Origin: WANQ01 sp964448055
Lineage (GTDB): Archaea; Thermoproteota; Thermoprotei_A; Sulfolobales; WANQ01
Direction of reading: 5' to 3'
DNA length: 23,208 bases
Assembly (NCBI GenBank): GCA_964448055.1
Contig: CAYUVB010000024.1
Location: 1 to 23,208, forward strand
A program made the position numbers and the translations under genes. The notes beneath the pieces were generated by a model. The model searched no databases. It was not told where the DNA came from and worked only from the letters and a program-made list of their open reading frames with translations. This document shows, one piece after another, positions 7,579 to 14,508 of this stretch; within the stretch, counting starts at the first letter, position 1, and the number at the start of each line of letters is the position of its first letter.

Positions 7579-8235
7579 ATGAGTAAGTTAAGCTCATTCA
7601 ATAAGATATGGGCTGGTGAGCATAAGCAGAGCTTTACCGAAGCACTAAGGGACGCGTTAAAAGGTAAGGAGCCCATAAGATACAGGATTGCAGTTGCATT
7701 ATACAAACTTAGATCAACTGTCAATAGATTAGAAGTATTTATCAATAAGCTTGAAGCACGTGACAAGATGTTATTTGAAAGAGTAGTAGAAGCACAAATG
7801 GCTAAGGATAGAGCTAGAGCAACAATGTATGCAACAGAGGTTGCTGAGATAAGGAAGATGGTAAAGACACTACTTGCAACACAGATTGCATTAGAACAAG
7901 TAGCTATAAGACTTGAAACAATACAAATATTCGGTGATGTGGCAAGCAATGTCATACCAGTAGTTGGAGTAGTGCGTGAGCTAAGGAATGTACTTAGAGG
8001 AATAATGCCGGAACTAGGATTAGAACTAGCTGAAGTAGAGGAACTGCTACAAGGATTAGTAATAGAAGTTGGAGAATTTACTGGCAGTCCAGCAGCACAC
8101 GGAGTAGTAAGTGGTGAGGCGAAGAAGATATTAGAAGAGGCAGCAGTAATAGCGGAACAGAGAATGAAAGAGAGATTCCCAGATCTACCAAGTATTGCAG
8201 CAGCAGAAGCTGAGAGTACTAGTTCAAAGAGTTAA
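7579..8235 (+). CDS. cdvB: CdvB-family ESCRT-III-like cell division protein
   Basis: A 218-residue ESCRT-III homologue of the crenarchaeal Cdv division machinery. These proteins polymerise at mid-cell and are remodelled by the Vps4-like ATPase CdvC. The sequence shows a basic helix 1 (EALRDALKGKEPIRYRIAVALYKLRSTVNRLEVFINKLEARDKML is the helix 1-2 hairpin), a long alpha-helical core to about residue 135, and an acidic helix (LGLELAEVEELLQGLVIEVGE). A C-terminal helix, EQRMKERFPDLP, resembles an MIM-type motif for CdvC binding. It ends soon after, without an obvious winged-helix extension, so it may be a CdvB paralogue rather than the CdvA-binding CdvB. Neither cdvA nor cdvC is visible here; gap 1 begins 26 bases after the stop. 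Confidence 0.88.
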   Translation: MSKLSSFNKIWAGEHKQSFTEALRDALKGKEPIRYRIAVALYKLRSTVNRLEVFINKLEARDKMLFERVVEAQMAKDRARATMYATEVAEIRKMVKTLLATQIALEQVAIRLETIQIFGDVASNVIPVVGVVRELRNVLRGIMPELGLELAEVEELLQGLVIEVGEFTGSPAAHGVVSGEAKKILEEAAVIAEQRMKERFPDLPSIAAAEAESTSSKS

Positions 8236-8261
8236 ACGTGATATATGAATTAGCAAGTTAA

Positions 8262-8361
8262 NNNNNNNNNNNNNNNNNNNNNNNNNNNNNNNNNNNNNNN
8301 NNNNNNNNNNNNNNNNNNNNNNNNNNNNNNNNNNNNNNNNNNNNNNNNNNNNNNNNNNNNN
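8262..8361. other. assembly gap (100 N)
   Basis: Exactly 100 N, the usual placeholder for a gap of unknown length. It truncates the 3' part of the minus-strand gene on its right. Confidence 0.98.
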
Positions 8362-8582
8362 CAAGTCTTCCACTGCTCTTTACTATAACATGGTGCCCCA
8401 CTATCAATTATACACTTCGTTATTTCATATATTCGCGCTAAGTCTTGTGCTAGAACACTTAGCCTATAGTATATGTTATATAGTCTTTGAGCTGTAGTAC
8501 CAGTAGCTTTAGCTAAAGCACTTGGTATTGTCCTTTCAGATATAGACTTAAGGAATACTATTGCATCATCAACTCCTACCAT
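8362..8582 (-). CDS. hypothetical protein, 3' end lost in gap 1
   Basis: The first 73 residues of an unknown protein are visible before the gap. It starts at an ATG at 8582, with a TATA-like AATATATTTTA about 30-40 nt upstream. The visible part is helical (VDDAIVFLKSISERTIPSALAKATG, then QRLYNIYYRLSVLAQDLARIYEITK) and ends near a Cys pair separated by eight residues (TKCIIDSGAPCYS). There are no transmembrane segments. The rest and the stop codon are in the N tract or beyond. No function can be assigned. Confidence 0.5.
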
Positions 8583-8676
8583 ACTTTAAACCCCGGCAAA
8601 ACCTACATAGTACGTAAAATATATTCCTTACCCTCCTTCCTTATAATAACATCATTTAGGTGAATAACATATTACA

Positions 8677-8970
8677 TTACTTAAGTTTAAGAGTATTCTT
8701 AATGTAGTCTATTCCATATTTTGCTAAACATTCCTTGCACACTCTTACTACGGGAGTTAGCTGTACTAGGCAATCACTACATCCTAGTCTACCACATATA
8801 GGACAATAGCTTATAGCTAAAGCCTTGCCACATAACTCACATAAAGCCATTTCACATATCCTGCATATCTTCCTTTCGAGGTTAAAATGTACATTACATA
8901 CAAACCTACCACACAAGGAGCATCTATGTTTAGCGGGCTCCACTTCGCAAATCTCGCAACTTAATGTCAT
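8677..8970 (-). CDS. Cys-rich multi-zinc-finger protein (B-box/ribbon-like)
   Basis: A 97-residue protein in which nearly all of the chain up to residue 81 is zinc knuckles. CxxC pairs occur at C5/C8, C17/C20, C36/C39, C44/C47, C56/C59, C64/C67 and C78/C81, with a C25..H28 pair between them (FVCNVHF). The alternation of CxxC and short spacers resembles tandem B-box-like or zinc-ribbon folds binding three or four zinc ions. A role in protein-protein or nucleic-acid contacts is likely but is inference. GAGGTG lies 10 nt upstream of the ATG. It is downstream of, and on the same strand as, the 110-residue hypothetical at 9101-9433. Confidence 0.75.
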   Translation of the reverse strand: MTLSCEICEVEPAKHRCSLCGRFVCNVHFNLERKICRICEMALCELCGKALAISYCPICGRLGCSDCLVQLTPVVRVCKECLAKYGIDYIKNTLKLK

Positions 8971-9046
8971 CTACTATACACACCTCAAACTATGTCTGGG
9001 TCACTTTATACACTTATTTTCTCTGTTAAACATACTATTATATAGC

Positions 9047-9099
9047 GATGAAGACTGCATGCAGGCACTGATTAATGATGATGCTCGGGCACTAAGAGC
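9047..9099 (+). ncRNA. possible box C/D sRNA (imperfect box D)
   Basis: On the plus strand: ATGAAGA (9048-9054, box C with the fourth base A instead of T); a 13-nt segment; CTGA (9068-9071, box D'); TTA; a perfect ATGATGA (9075-9081, box C'); then TGCTCGGGCA and CTAAGA. The D'/C' pair is canonical, but box D is not a clear CTGA, so the terminal motif is weak. AGC before box C and GCT after the D region could pair. It lies in the short space between two minus-strand genes and is G+C-richer than its flanks. Confidence 0.35.
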
Positions 9100-9100
9100 T

Positions 9101-9433
9101 TTACTCATGCTCTCTTGTTCTTAGAACTCCTAGTACATCTCTTATAACGCCACGTCTTACAAGACTCTCATATGTACTCCATATCCTTCTAATAGTGACA
9201 AATCTAACATCGAATCCCTTATCCTTTAGGATATCTAATACTATGTCAGGGAATTCGTCTGGGTGTACTCCATGAGCAATTTTTGTTGCTTCTATAACAG
9301 CTTCTACTACATCTCTACTGCTAGGATAATTTGACTTCTTTCTCTGCTTATTATGTATTCTTTCCTCCTCCTCAAGTACTTCCTTTAATACATCTTCTGG
9401 TATATAATCTAAATCTACATCTTTCTTACTCAA
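9101..9433 (-). CDS. small hypothetical protein, helical
   Basis: A 110-residue charged, soluble protein. An acidic, helical N-terminus (DVLKEVLEEEERIHNKQRKK) is followed by a compact helical domain. Its last part, GFDVRFVTIRRIWSTYESLVRRGVIRDVLGVLR, looks like a helix-turn-helix ending in a short wing or tail, so nucleic-acid binding is possible but unproven. The start is TTG at 9433, with GGTAGAAGGA just upstream. The candidate sRNA at 9047-9099 lies just past its 3' end on the opposite strand. Confidence 0.6.
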   Translation of the reverse strand: MSKKDVDLDYIPEDVLKEVLEEEERIHNKQRKKSNYPSSRDVVEAVIEATKIAHGVHPDEFPDIVLDILKDKGFDVRFVTIRRIWSTYESLVRRGVIRDVLGVLRTREHE

Positions 9434-9546
9434 TCCTTCTACCAGAAGAGTAAGTAGCTTCTACCTACTAAAGGTTTATTTGAACTCTATCTAACAGCTT
9501 AATAATACTCAATAATTTATTAAGTGTACTAGTATATTGTTACTAT

Positions 9547-9602
9547 GGGATGAGCTGACGATCTCCTCTGATATTAATGATGAAGTGGAGCGACTGCGAC
9601 CC
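9547..9602 (+). ncRNA. candidate box C/D sRNA with compensated C and D boxes
   Basis: Plus strand: GGG; box C ATGAGCT (9550-9556); guide GACGATCTCCT (9557-9567); box D' CTGA (9568-9571); spacer; box C' ATGATGA (9577-9583); a 12-nt guide AGTGGAGCGACT (9584-9595); box D GCGA (9596-9599); CCC. D' and C' are perfect. C and D are both unusual, but the variable bases (GC in box C, GC in box D) face each other in the kink-turn and form two Watson-Crick pairs. GGG/CCC would close the terminal stem. The RNA abuts the stop codon of the carboxylase gene on the other strand. Confidence 0.6.
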
Positions 9603-11071
9603 TATTCTTCTTCTGGATATACGTTTAATCTTTGACCTTGTAACTCGACTAAGTATTTTCCTTCTATCCTATCCACGTTCACATCTATTACTTGATCTCC
9701 TAACTTGACTTTGAATACACTTAATGCTTTTCTCTTTAATTCTTTACGATGCTTAAAGAACTTTAATGCTTCGTCAGGGAATAATGCATATGTTAGATAA
9801 TCTTCTTCTTTCTCGACTAGATCTGGTGATAATTCCTTCTTTATTTTGGGTAACATTGGCTCTAAGTAATCAGCTGGTCTACCTTCAATAGGCTTTTCGT
9901 CGCCTAAAACTTTCTTTACGAGCCACTCCTTTATTGGGGCAGGAGGTCTTCCATATAATCCTTTTACATAATCCTTTACTTCTTTAATAACAATTTTGTA
10001 GCGCTCACCCAGTAATACGTTCATGACAGCTTGTGTGCCCACTATTTGTGATAGAGGTGTAACAAGCGGAGGCCATCCAAGATCTTCTCTAACTCTTGGT
10101 ACTTCTTCTAATACTTCGTTAAGTTTATCTAGTGCCTTGTATTGCTCTAATTGTGATACTAGGTTGCTTAGCATGCCGCCAGGTATCTGGTGTACTATTA
10201 CTCTTGAATCCACGATTGGCCCCTTGTATATGTAATCGTATTCCTTGTACTTCTTCCTAACATTCCAGAAGTATTCTGCTATTTTTAATAGTACATCTAT
10301 TTTTACACCGGGGTCCATGCCCTTCTGTTTAAGGATGTATGCAATTGTTTCAGCAGGGGGGTGACTGGTAGCCATACTCATTGTTGATATAGTTACATCT
10401 AATAGATCTGCTCCTGCCTCAGCAGCTTTAATTAATGTTATTGGTCCGAAGCCTGCAGTAGCATGGCTATGTACATTTATGGGTAAACCTGTAGCATTCT
10501 TTATTTCTTTTACAAGTTCACATGCTGTGTATGGTTCAAGTATTCCAGCCATATCCTTGATTGTTATGGTATCTGCATCAAGTCCCTTAGCTTTTTCAGC
10601 TAGTTTTACATAATACTCCATTGTGTGTACTGGGCTAATAGTGTAAACTATTGATACTTGTACTTCAGCACCTACGCGTTTAGCTGTTTTTACACTTGTT
10701 AAGAGGTTACGGAAATCATTGAGAGCATCAAAAACCCTAAATATATCTATACCATTCTCATAAGCTTTTTCAACGAATTTCTCTACAACATCATCTGGAT
10801 AGTGATGATACCCCACGAGATTCTGCCCTCTGAGAAGCATCATTAACTTAGTTCTTCTTATGTTCTCTCTAATAATCCTTAGTCTTTCCCATGGGTCTTC
10901 CTTTAGATACCTTAGTGGAGCATCAAATGTGGCGCCGCCCCATACCTCAAGAGCGTAAAACCCCGCCTCATCGAAGAGTTCTAGTACTGGTATCATGTCT
11001 TCCGTTCTAAGTCTAGTTGCTAAGAGACTCTGATGTCCGTCTCTTAGTGTTAAATCATTCAACTTAACCAT
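9602..11071 (-). CDS. pycB: pyruvate carboxylase subunit B / oxaloacetate decarboxylase alpha-type carboxyltransferase, no biotin domain
   Basis: A 489-residue carboxyltransferase. Residues 1-270 form an HMG-CoA-lyase-like TIM barrel with a metal and substrate site: DLTLRDGHQS with D11, EVWGGATFD (42-50), the carbamate lysine K172 in TIKDMAG, and H201/H203 in NVHSHAT. Residues about 290-460 are the conserved PYC/OADA domain (HQIPGGMLSNL, VTPLSQIVGTQAVMN, GRPPAPI). The protein ends just after FKVKLGDQVIDVNV..., about where the linker to a biotinyl domain begins in longer family members; no EAMKM biotin site is present. It therefore needs a separate biotin carrier. It would interconvert pyruvate and oxaloacetate, or act in a related transcarboxylase. 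No partner gene is adjacent. Confidence 0.9.
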   Translation of the reverse strand: MVKLNDLTLRDGHQSLLATRLRTEDMIPVLELFDEAGFYALEVWGGATFDAPLRYLKEDPWERLRIIRENIRRTKLMMLLRGQNLVGYHHYPDDVVEKFVEKAYENGIDIFRVFDALNDFRNLLTSVKTAKRVGAEVQVSIVYTISPVHTMEYYVKLAEKAKGLDADTITIKDMAGILEPYTACELVKEIKNATGLPINVHSHATAGFGPITLIKAAEAGADLLDVTISTMSMATSHPPAETIAYILKQKGMDPGVKIDVLLKIAEYFWNVRKKYKEYDYIYKGPIVDSRVIVHQIPGGMLSNLVSQLEQYKALDKLNEVLEEVPRVREDLGWPPLVTPLSQIVGTQAVMNVLLGERYKIVIKEVKDYVKGLYGRPPAPIKEWLVKKVLGDEKPIEGRPADYLEPMLPKIKKELSPDLVEKEEDYLTYALFPDEALKFFKHRKELKRKALSVFKVKLGDQVIDVNVDRIEGKYLVELQGQRLNVYPEEE

Positions 11072-11205
11072 TATGTGTTCCTCTAATTAGTCATATTAAT
11101 CGTTATAAAAATTATGGTTGAACATGTTAAAATAGCTTACTACAGTTAAAAAGATGAAAATACTTGTGATTAGATTATATTAGAAAAAATATGCTGATCT
11201 AAGAA

Positions 11206-12053
11206 CTACTTTATTTCACATCTAAGATTTTTCTCTATCCATTCCTTAGTTATCCTTTTTGTGAATGCTAAGGTTAATTTAACCGTGTTTAAGGCGTCCT
11301 CAAGACTTACTAGCTCTATAGGCGAGTGCACATATCTTGTTGGTACTGATATAGTACCTGCAGGTACACCTTCCTTATTAAGTTGTATTATTGATGCATC
11401 AGTTGTTCCTCCAGGGAGTACTTCTAATTGATAAGGTATTTTCTCTTCTTCAGCGGCTTTTATCAAGAGTTCTCTAACAGCTGGATGAGCTATTAGCCCA
11501 CTACCACTTCTTCCATCCATTATCTTTATAGCTGGTCCTTTTCCTATTCTTGAAACCCATTCATGCTCTGGAACATTGGGTATATCGTTCGCTATTGTCA
11601 CGTCTATAGCTAATGCCACATGTGGTTCGATCGCAAATGCAGCTACTCTAGCACCTTTTAATCCTACTTCCTCTTGGACCGTAGCTACAGCGTAAACATC
11701 TACTTCATGTTCTTCTAAGGCTTTAAATGCTTCTATTAGTATTGTAACACCAATACGGTCATCGAATGCTCTACCACTAACTATGTCACCACCTAATTTA
11801 ACAACATCCCTATCCATAACAGCAACGCTACCTACGGTTACACCTAATCTCTCTGCTTCTTCTTTACTCCTAACACCTATATCTATGAATAACTCTTTCA
11901 TAGGTATGACTTTTTGTGCCTCTTCGGGTTTCATTATATGTGGCGGCTTTGATCCTATAACTCCTCTTACTATCTTACCGTTCTTAGTCTTAATCAACAC
12001 CCGTTGTGCTGGTAGAATACGTTCAGTCCATCCACCAATTGGTGTAAACCTTA
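11206..12053 (-). CDS. M42-family aminopeptidase (TET-type), 5' end lost in gap 2
   Basis: C-terminal three-quarters of an M42 di-metal aminopeptidase, a family that in archaea forms tetrahedral TET dodecamers and degrades peptides. The frame runs to the gap (12053): before the codon at 12000 it reads RFTPIGGWTERILPAQRV, the classic M42 PDZ-boundary motif. Numbering from the TTG at 12000, visible ligands are D80 in GRAFDDRIG, E110/E111 in TVQEEVG, D133 in ALAIDVT and H225 in RYVHSP. The first ligand (the DEIG/H region) and roughly 85-90 N-terminal residues are missing, so the real gap must be larger than 100 bp. The TTG at 12000 is not the start. Confidence 0.9.
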
Positions 12054-12153
12054 NNNNNNNNNNNNNNNNNNNNNNNNNNNNNNNNNNNNNNNNNNNNNNN
12101 NNNNNNNNNNNNNNNNNNNNNNNNNNNNNNNNNNNNNNNNNNNNNNNNNNNNN
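12054..12153. other. assembly gap (100 N) inside the M42 peptidase 5' region
   Basis: A placeholder of exactly 100 N. The missing N-terminus of the M42 peptidase needs about 250-270 bp plus its promoter, so the true distance is longer than shown. The short stretch 12154-12181 after it is G+C-rich and lies just past the 3' end of the tRNA. Confidence 0.97.
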
Positions 12154-12198
12154 TATATGAATGGCGGCGGGGGTTGGTGGGTGGTAGCGGGGGGTGGA

Positions 12199-12927
12199 CT
12201 TTCCCGGGGCGCCCGCCCTATCTCAGTCACATGTATGTTATCATAGTTCAGCTTTTAAACTTTTAGGTTCATATATTGATAGAAGTTTCTGTAATCTTCG
12301 ATGTTTCTCGGGATGTAATGGTCTCATGTATTGTGCGAGTCTCACTAGGTTATCTCCACTTATGGCTAACCTATATGCGTAACCTCTCATAATTTTATAC
12401 ATTTTGCAGGGAACTCCTAAGACCTCTAGAAGACTCCTTATATCTTTGAGGCCATTCTCGTTGACCGATGTAATTGTTATCCTTCTGGTTTTCAAATCTA
12501 TATGTCCTTCATCATCAATGTATGCTCTAATCCACGCACATATTAGATCTATGGTTTTGTTTTGATCCTTATAGAGAAATATCGTAATAGGTGCTCTCCA
12601 TTCCCTAGACCTGCCTGCACCTAGTGCTTTGAGTCTTAGATAGGCAGTTTTAGAGCGGAATCTAGCGATGTAGGTATTCTTATGCCTTAACACTTCTACT
12701 GCTGCTCCATATTCTTTCTTAACGTCATTTATGTACTCCTCTATAAGTTCTTTACATGAGTTAGTATATTCTATAACATATCTTGTTCCTCTCTGCCCTT
12801 CTTCAGTGTATATATGTCCATCTCCACAAATATGTGCATGAATTCGTGCCTCATGCATGGAGCGTAACTGGATCAATGTATGTGAGTTTTTATTAAGAGA
12901 ATTAGTGAGGTAGGGCGGGCGCCCCGT
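12199..12927 (-). other. BHB tRNA intron (729 nt) carrying a homing endonuclease gene
   Basis: Intron ends are set by the tRNA fold and a bulge-helix-bulge motif. Inner helix: 16 perfect base pairs between 12926-12911 and 12220-12205 (CGGGGCGCCCGCCCTA and its complement). Central helix: TTC (12933-12931) with GAA (12203-12201), plus an A-G mismatch (12930/12204). Each bulge is 3 nt: AAA (12929-12927) and AGT (12200-12198). Cutting between the second and third base of each bulge, the known archaeal tRNA endonuclease pattern, yields the exact T loop. The endonuclease gene lies entirely between the helix arms. Confidence 0.9.
12241..12876 (-). CDS. LAGLIDADG homing endonuclease encoded within the tRNA intron
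   Basis: A 211-residue single-chain (two-motif) LAGLIDADG protein. Motif 1 is ARIHAHICGDGHI (10-22), with the acidic D19. Motif 2 is LICAWIRAYIDDEGHI (111-126), with D121/D122. Each is followed by the beta-strand-rich half expected of the DNA-binding saddle (TRYVIEYTNS; RRITITSVNE). It would cut an intronless allele at the T-arm sequence and promote copying of the intron; it may also help RNA folding. Same strand as the tRNA and wholly inside the intron. The start is TTG at 12876 or ATG at 12858; neither has a good ribosome binding site, which suggests weak expression from the tRNA precursor. Both motifs look intact. Confidence 0.9.
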   Translation of the reverse strand: MIQLRSMHEARIHAHICGDGHIYTEEGQRGTRYVIEYTNSCKELIEEYINDVKKEYGAAVEVLRHKNTYIARFRSKTAYLRLKALGAGRSREWRAPITIFLYKDQNKTIDLICAWIRAYIDDEGHIDLKTRRITITSVNENGLKDIRSLLEVLGVPCKMYKIMRGYAYRLAISGDNLVRLAQYMRPLHPEKHRRLQKLLSIYEPKSLKAEL

Positions 12928-13027
12928 TTTGAACCACCGACCTCGGGGTTATGAGCCCCGCGGGCTAACCTGGCTACCCTACCCCGCTATTCTACCCCGC
13001 CAGTTTTAACCTAGATAGCGTATTGGT

Positions 13028-13035
13028 CTTTTAAG
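13028..13035 (-). promoter_or_regulatory. TATA box of the initiator tRNA gene
   Basis: CTTAAAAG on the minus strand places initiation about 25 nt downstream near 13006, a short leader before the tRNA 5' end at 12988. Confidence 0.4.
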
Positions 13036-13048
13036 CTTATCTGAACTC

Positions 13049-13375
13049 TTACTCTTCGCTCGTTATGAATCCCAGTATCTGTTCATCTTTTCTCATTAGT
13101 AGTATTTTGTCTATTAATTCATTCTCTAAAGGTGCTATTACTATTACATTTTCGTCTTTAGCAACAAGTTCTTGTAATCTGTTGTAAAGTTCATTAATGT
13201 TATCATAATATTCTATTATTTTATCAGCATTAATGAATTCTTCTATGAAATTAGTACTATAACCTCTTAGTACTAGAACATATAACTTCATATTCTTCCA
13301 CACTATATATACCCTGGAGTCGCCTGATAGAAGAGCGTTTAGGGTAATATTTAGTGGAAGGAACTGAGAAATCAT
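13049..13375 (-). CDS. small hypothetical protein
   Basis: An up to 108-residue protein, alpha/beta, with KLYVLVLRGYS, a helix pair (NFIEEFINADKIIEYYDNINELYNRLQELV) and a strand NVIVIAPLENELIDKILL. It ends with a short acidic tail and contains no recognisable domain. The start is uncertain: ATG at 13375, or the internal ATG at 13291, which would give an 80-residue protein beginning MKLYVLVLRG. The longer version overlaps the start of the divergent plus-strand gene by 22 bases and contains that gene's TATA box, which favours the shorter start. Upstream of, and on the same strand as, the tRNA. Confidence 0.5.
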   Translation of the reverse strand: MISQFLPLNITLNALLSGDSRVYIVWKNMKLYVLVLRGYSTNFIEEFINADKIIEYYDNINELYNRLQELVAKDENVIVIAPLENELIDKILLMRKDEQILGFITSEE

Positions 13376-13617
13376 GGTTAGATAAACTATATTTCGAAGC
13401 TAAACGTAGATGGGTAGATGTTGAAATAGATGCTATGAAAATACATAAGTCAAAGGTAGATGTCTATATGAGGATTAGAGGGGAGAAAGTTAAAGTAATT
13501 GTATATGGTGATGGAAGAGTATGGGTTGTATCAAGACTTCAAGGATTAAACATTGCATTAAAGAAAATGGTTAAAAGAATACTTGAAAAAGAAGGGCTTA
13601 TACCAAAGAGTGGGTAA
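13354..13617 (+). CDS. small basic hypothetical protein
   Basis: An 87-residue, Lys/Arg-rich protein. Alternating strand-like segments (KVDVYMRIRGEKVKVIVYGDGRVWVVSRL) are followed by a basic helix (NIALKKMVKRILEKEG). The composition would suit nucleic-acid binding, but I recognise no family. GTG start at 13354; a TATA box CTATATATA (about 13304-13312) lies upstream. Same direction as the DUF2192-like gene that follows after 37 bases, so probably an operon. Confidence 0.6.
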   Translation: MEGTEKSWLDKLYFEAKRRWVDVEIDAMKIHKSKVDVYMRIRGEKVKVIVYGDGRVWVVSRLQGLNIALKKMVKRILEKEGLIPKSG

Positions 13618-13654
13618 GTAGGCAATCAATGATAACCTAACTGGGTGTATATCT

Positions 13655-14419
13655 TTGAATTCCAAGGGTAAGAATCCGTATAGGAGTAAGATAAGCGTAC
13701 TAGTGGATATTTGGACTAGGATAATAAGCTATGGTGATTTAGCAGGTATAACTAGGGATGAGGTAAGGAAGATTCTTTATGAAACATATAAAGCAAGAAA
13801 TATAACGCCATTTAAAGGTAAAGCTAATCCCGAAGACCTTTATGATAAAGAGCTTATGAGCTTATACATTGTTGGTAAGTATGGTTTAGGACTAGATAAG
13901 CAGTATCCAGAGATCTTCGACGAAGTGTTCTACAATGAGAGATTATATGAAAAAATAATAGAGATAATGTTTTCGAATAGTGATGTTGATAAGGTAAGGA
14001 GTACTATATTAAACCTGTTGGGTGGTAAACTGGATTCAAATACTACAGCTAGAATACTTAGAACGCTCTTTACAGCAATAGTGCTAGGATTCCGTAAGGA
14101 AGAAGAACTAATAGAATTGATGCATAGGTTTACTAAAGTGTTCCCTGAACAAGAGCAAACGATTAGAAAGTATACCAGATTCTACATTGCATTCAGAGTT
14201 GCAGAAGCAATATCCAAAGGTCTAATAAGAAACAAGGTAGCCAAGGAAGCATATAAGCAGTCGTTGGCCATTAGGATAGGATTCTCTAAGACAATACCAG
14301 ATGACGGCTACATTTATAGTATAGCGCGTGAAGTATTCCGCATACCTGATAAAATCTTAAGGAATGTTCTAAACACAGGGAATAAAAACAAGGGCACAAG
14401 GCAAACATTTAGTAAATAA
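13655..14419 (+). CDS. DUF2192-like archaeal protein
   Basis: A 254-residue, almost entirely alpha-helical soluble protein. It resembles the crenarchaeal DUF2192 family in length, in the N-terminal YRSKISVLVDIWTRI helix and in the YGLGLDKQYPEIFDEVF and RILRTLFTAIVLGF segments. I rely on memory of the family rather than a profile, so the name is tentative. The start is TTG at 13655 with GGTG 7 nt upstream, the local ribosome-binding pattern. It follows the small basic protein on the same strand. No catalytic residues are recognisable. Confidence 0.65.
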   Translation: MNSKGKNPYRSKISVLVDIWTRIISYGDLAGITRDEVRKILYETYKARNITPFKGKANPEDLYDKELMSLYIVGKYGLGLDKQYPEIFDEVFYNERLYEKIIEIMFSNSDVDKVRSTILNLLGGKLDSNTTARILRTLFTAIVLGFRKEEELIELMHRFTKVFPEQEQTIRKYTRFYIAFRVAEAISKGLIRNKVAKEAYKQSLAIRIGFSKTIPDDGYIYSIAREVFRIPDKILRNVLNTGNKNKGTRQTFSK

Positions 14420-14508
14420 CGCAAGTAGGTGTTAGTGGAGAAACGTCTAAATTCCACACACTAAACTACATATTATGATTACACAGAAGTACTAGAGGTG
14501 AAGGGGGC

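Larger units (their letters stand above)
12182..12988 (-). tRNA. initiator tRNA-Met (CAU), interrupted by a 729-nt intron at 59/60
   Basis: The two exons, 12988-12928 and 12198-12182, join into a complete tRNA. Acceptor stem AGCGGGG/CCCCGCT, A73 and an encoded CCA; D stem GGGT/GCCC; anticodon stem CGGGG/CCCCG around CTCATAA (anticodon CAT); variable loop AGGTC; T stem GGTGG/CCACC with T loop TTCAAAT. An A1-U72 end pair and three consecutive G-C pairs at 29-31/39-41 mark it as the initiator rather than an elongator. Without splicing the T loop, T stem and acceptor cannot close. The gene must be essential, so splicing must work efficiently. Confidence 0.93.

Noticed and set aside
11783..12160. 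Plus-strand ORF running through gap 2
   Set aside because: Antisense of the M42 peptidase, and open only because N codons are not stops.
12194..12382. Plus-strand ORF across the tRNA end and endonuclease 3' end
   Set aside because: Shadow of the tRNA exon and the endonuclease gene; no start signals.
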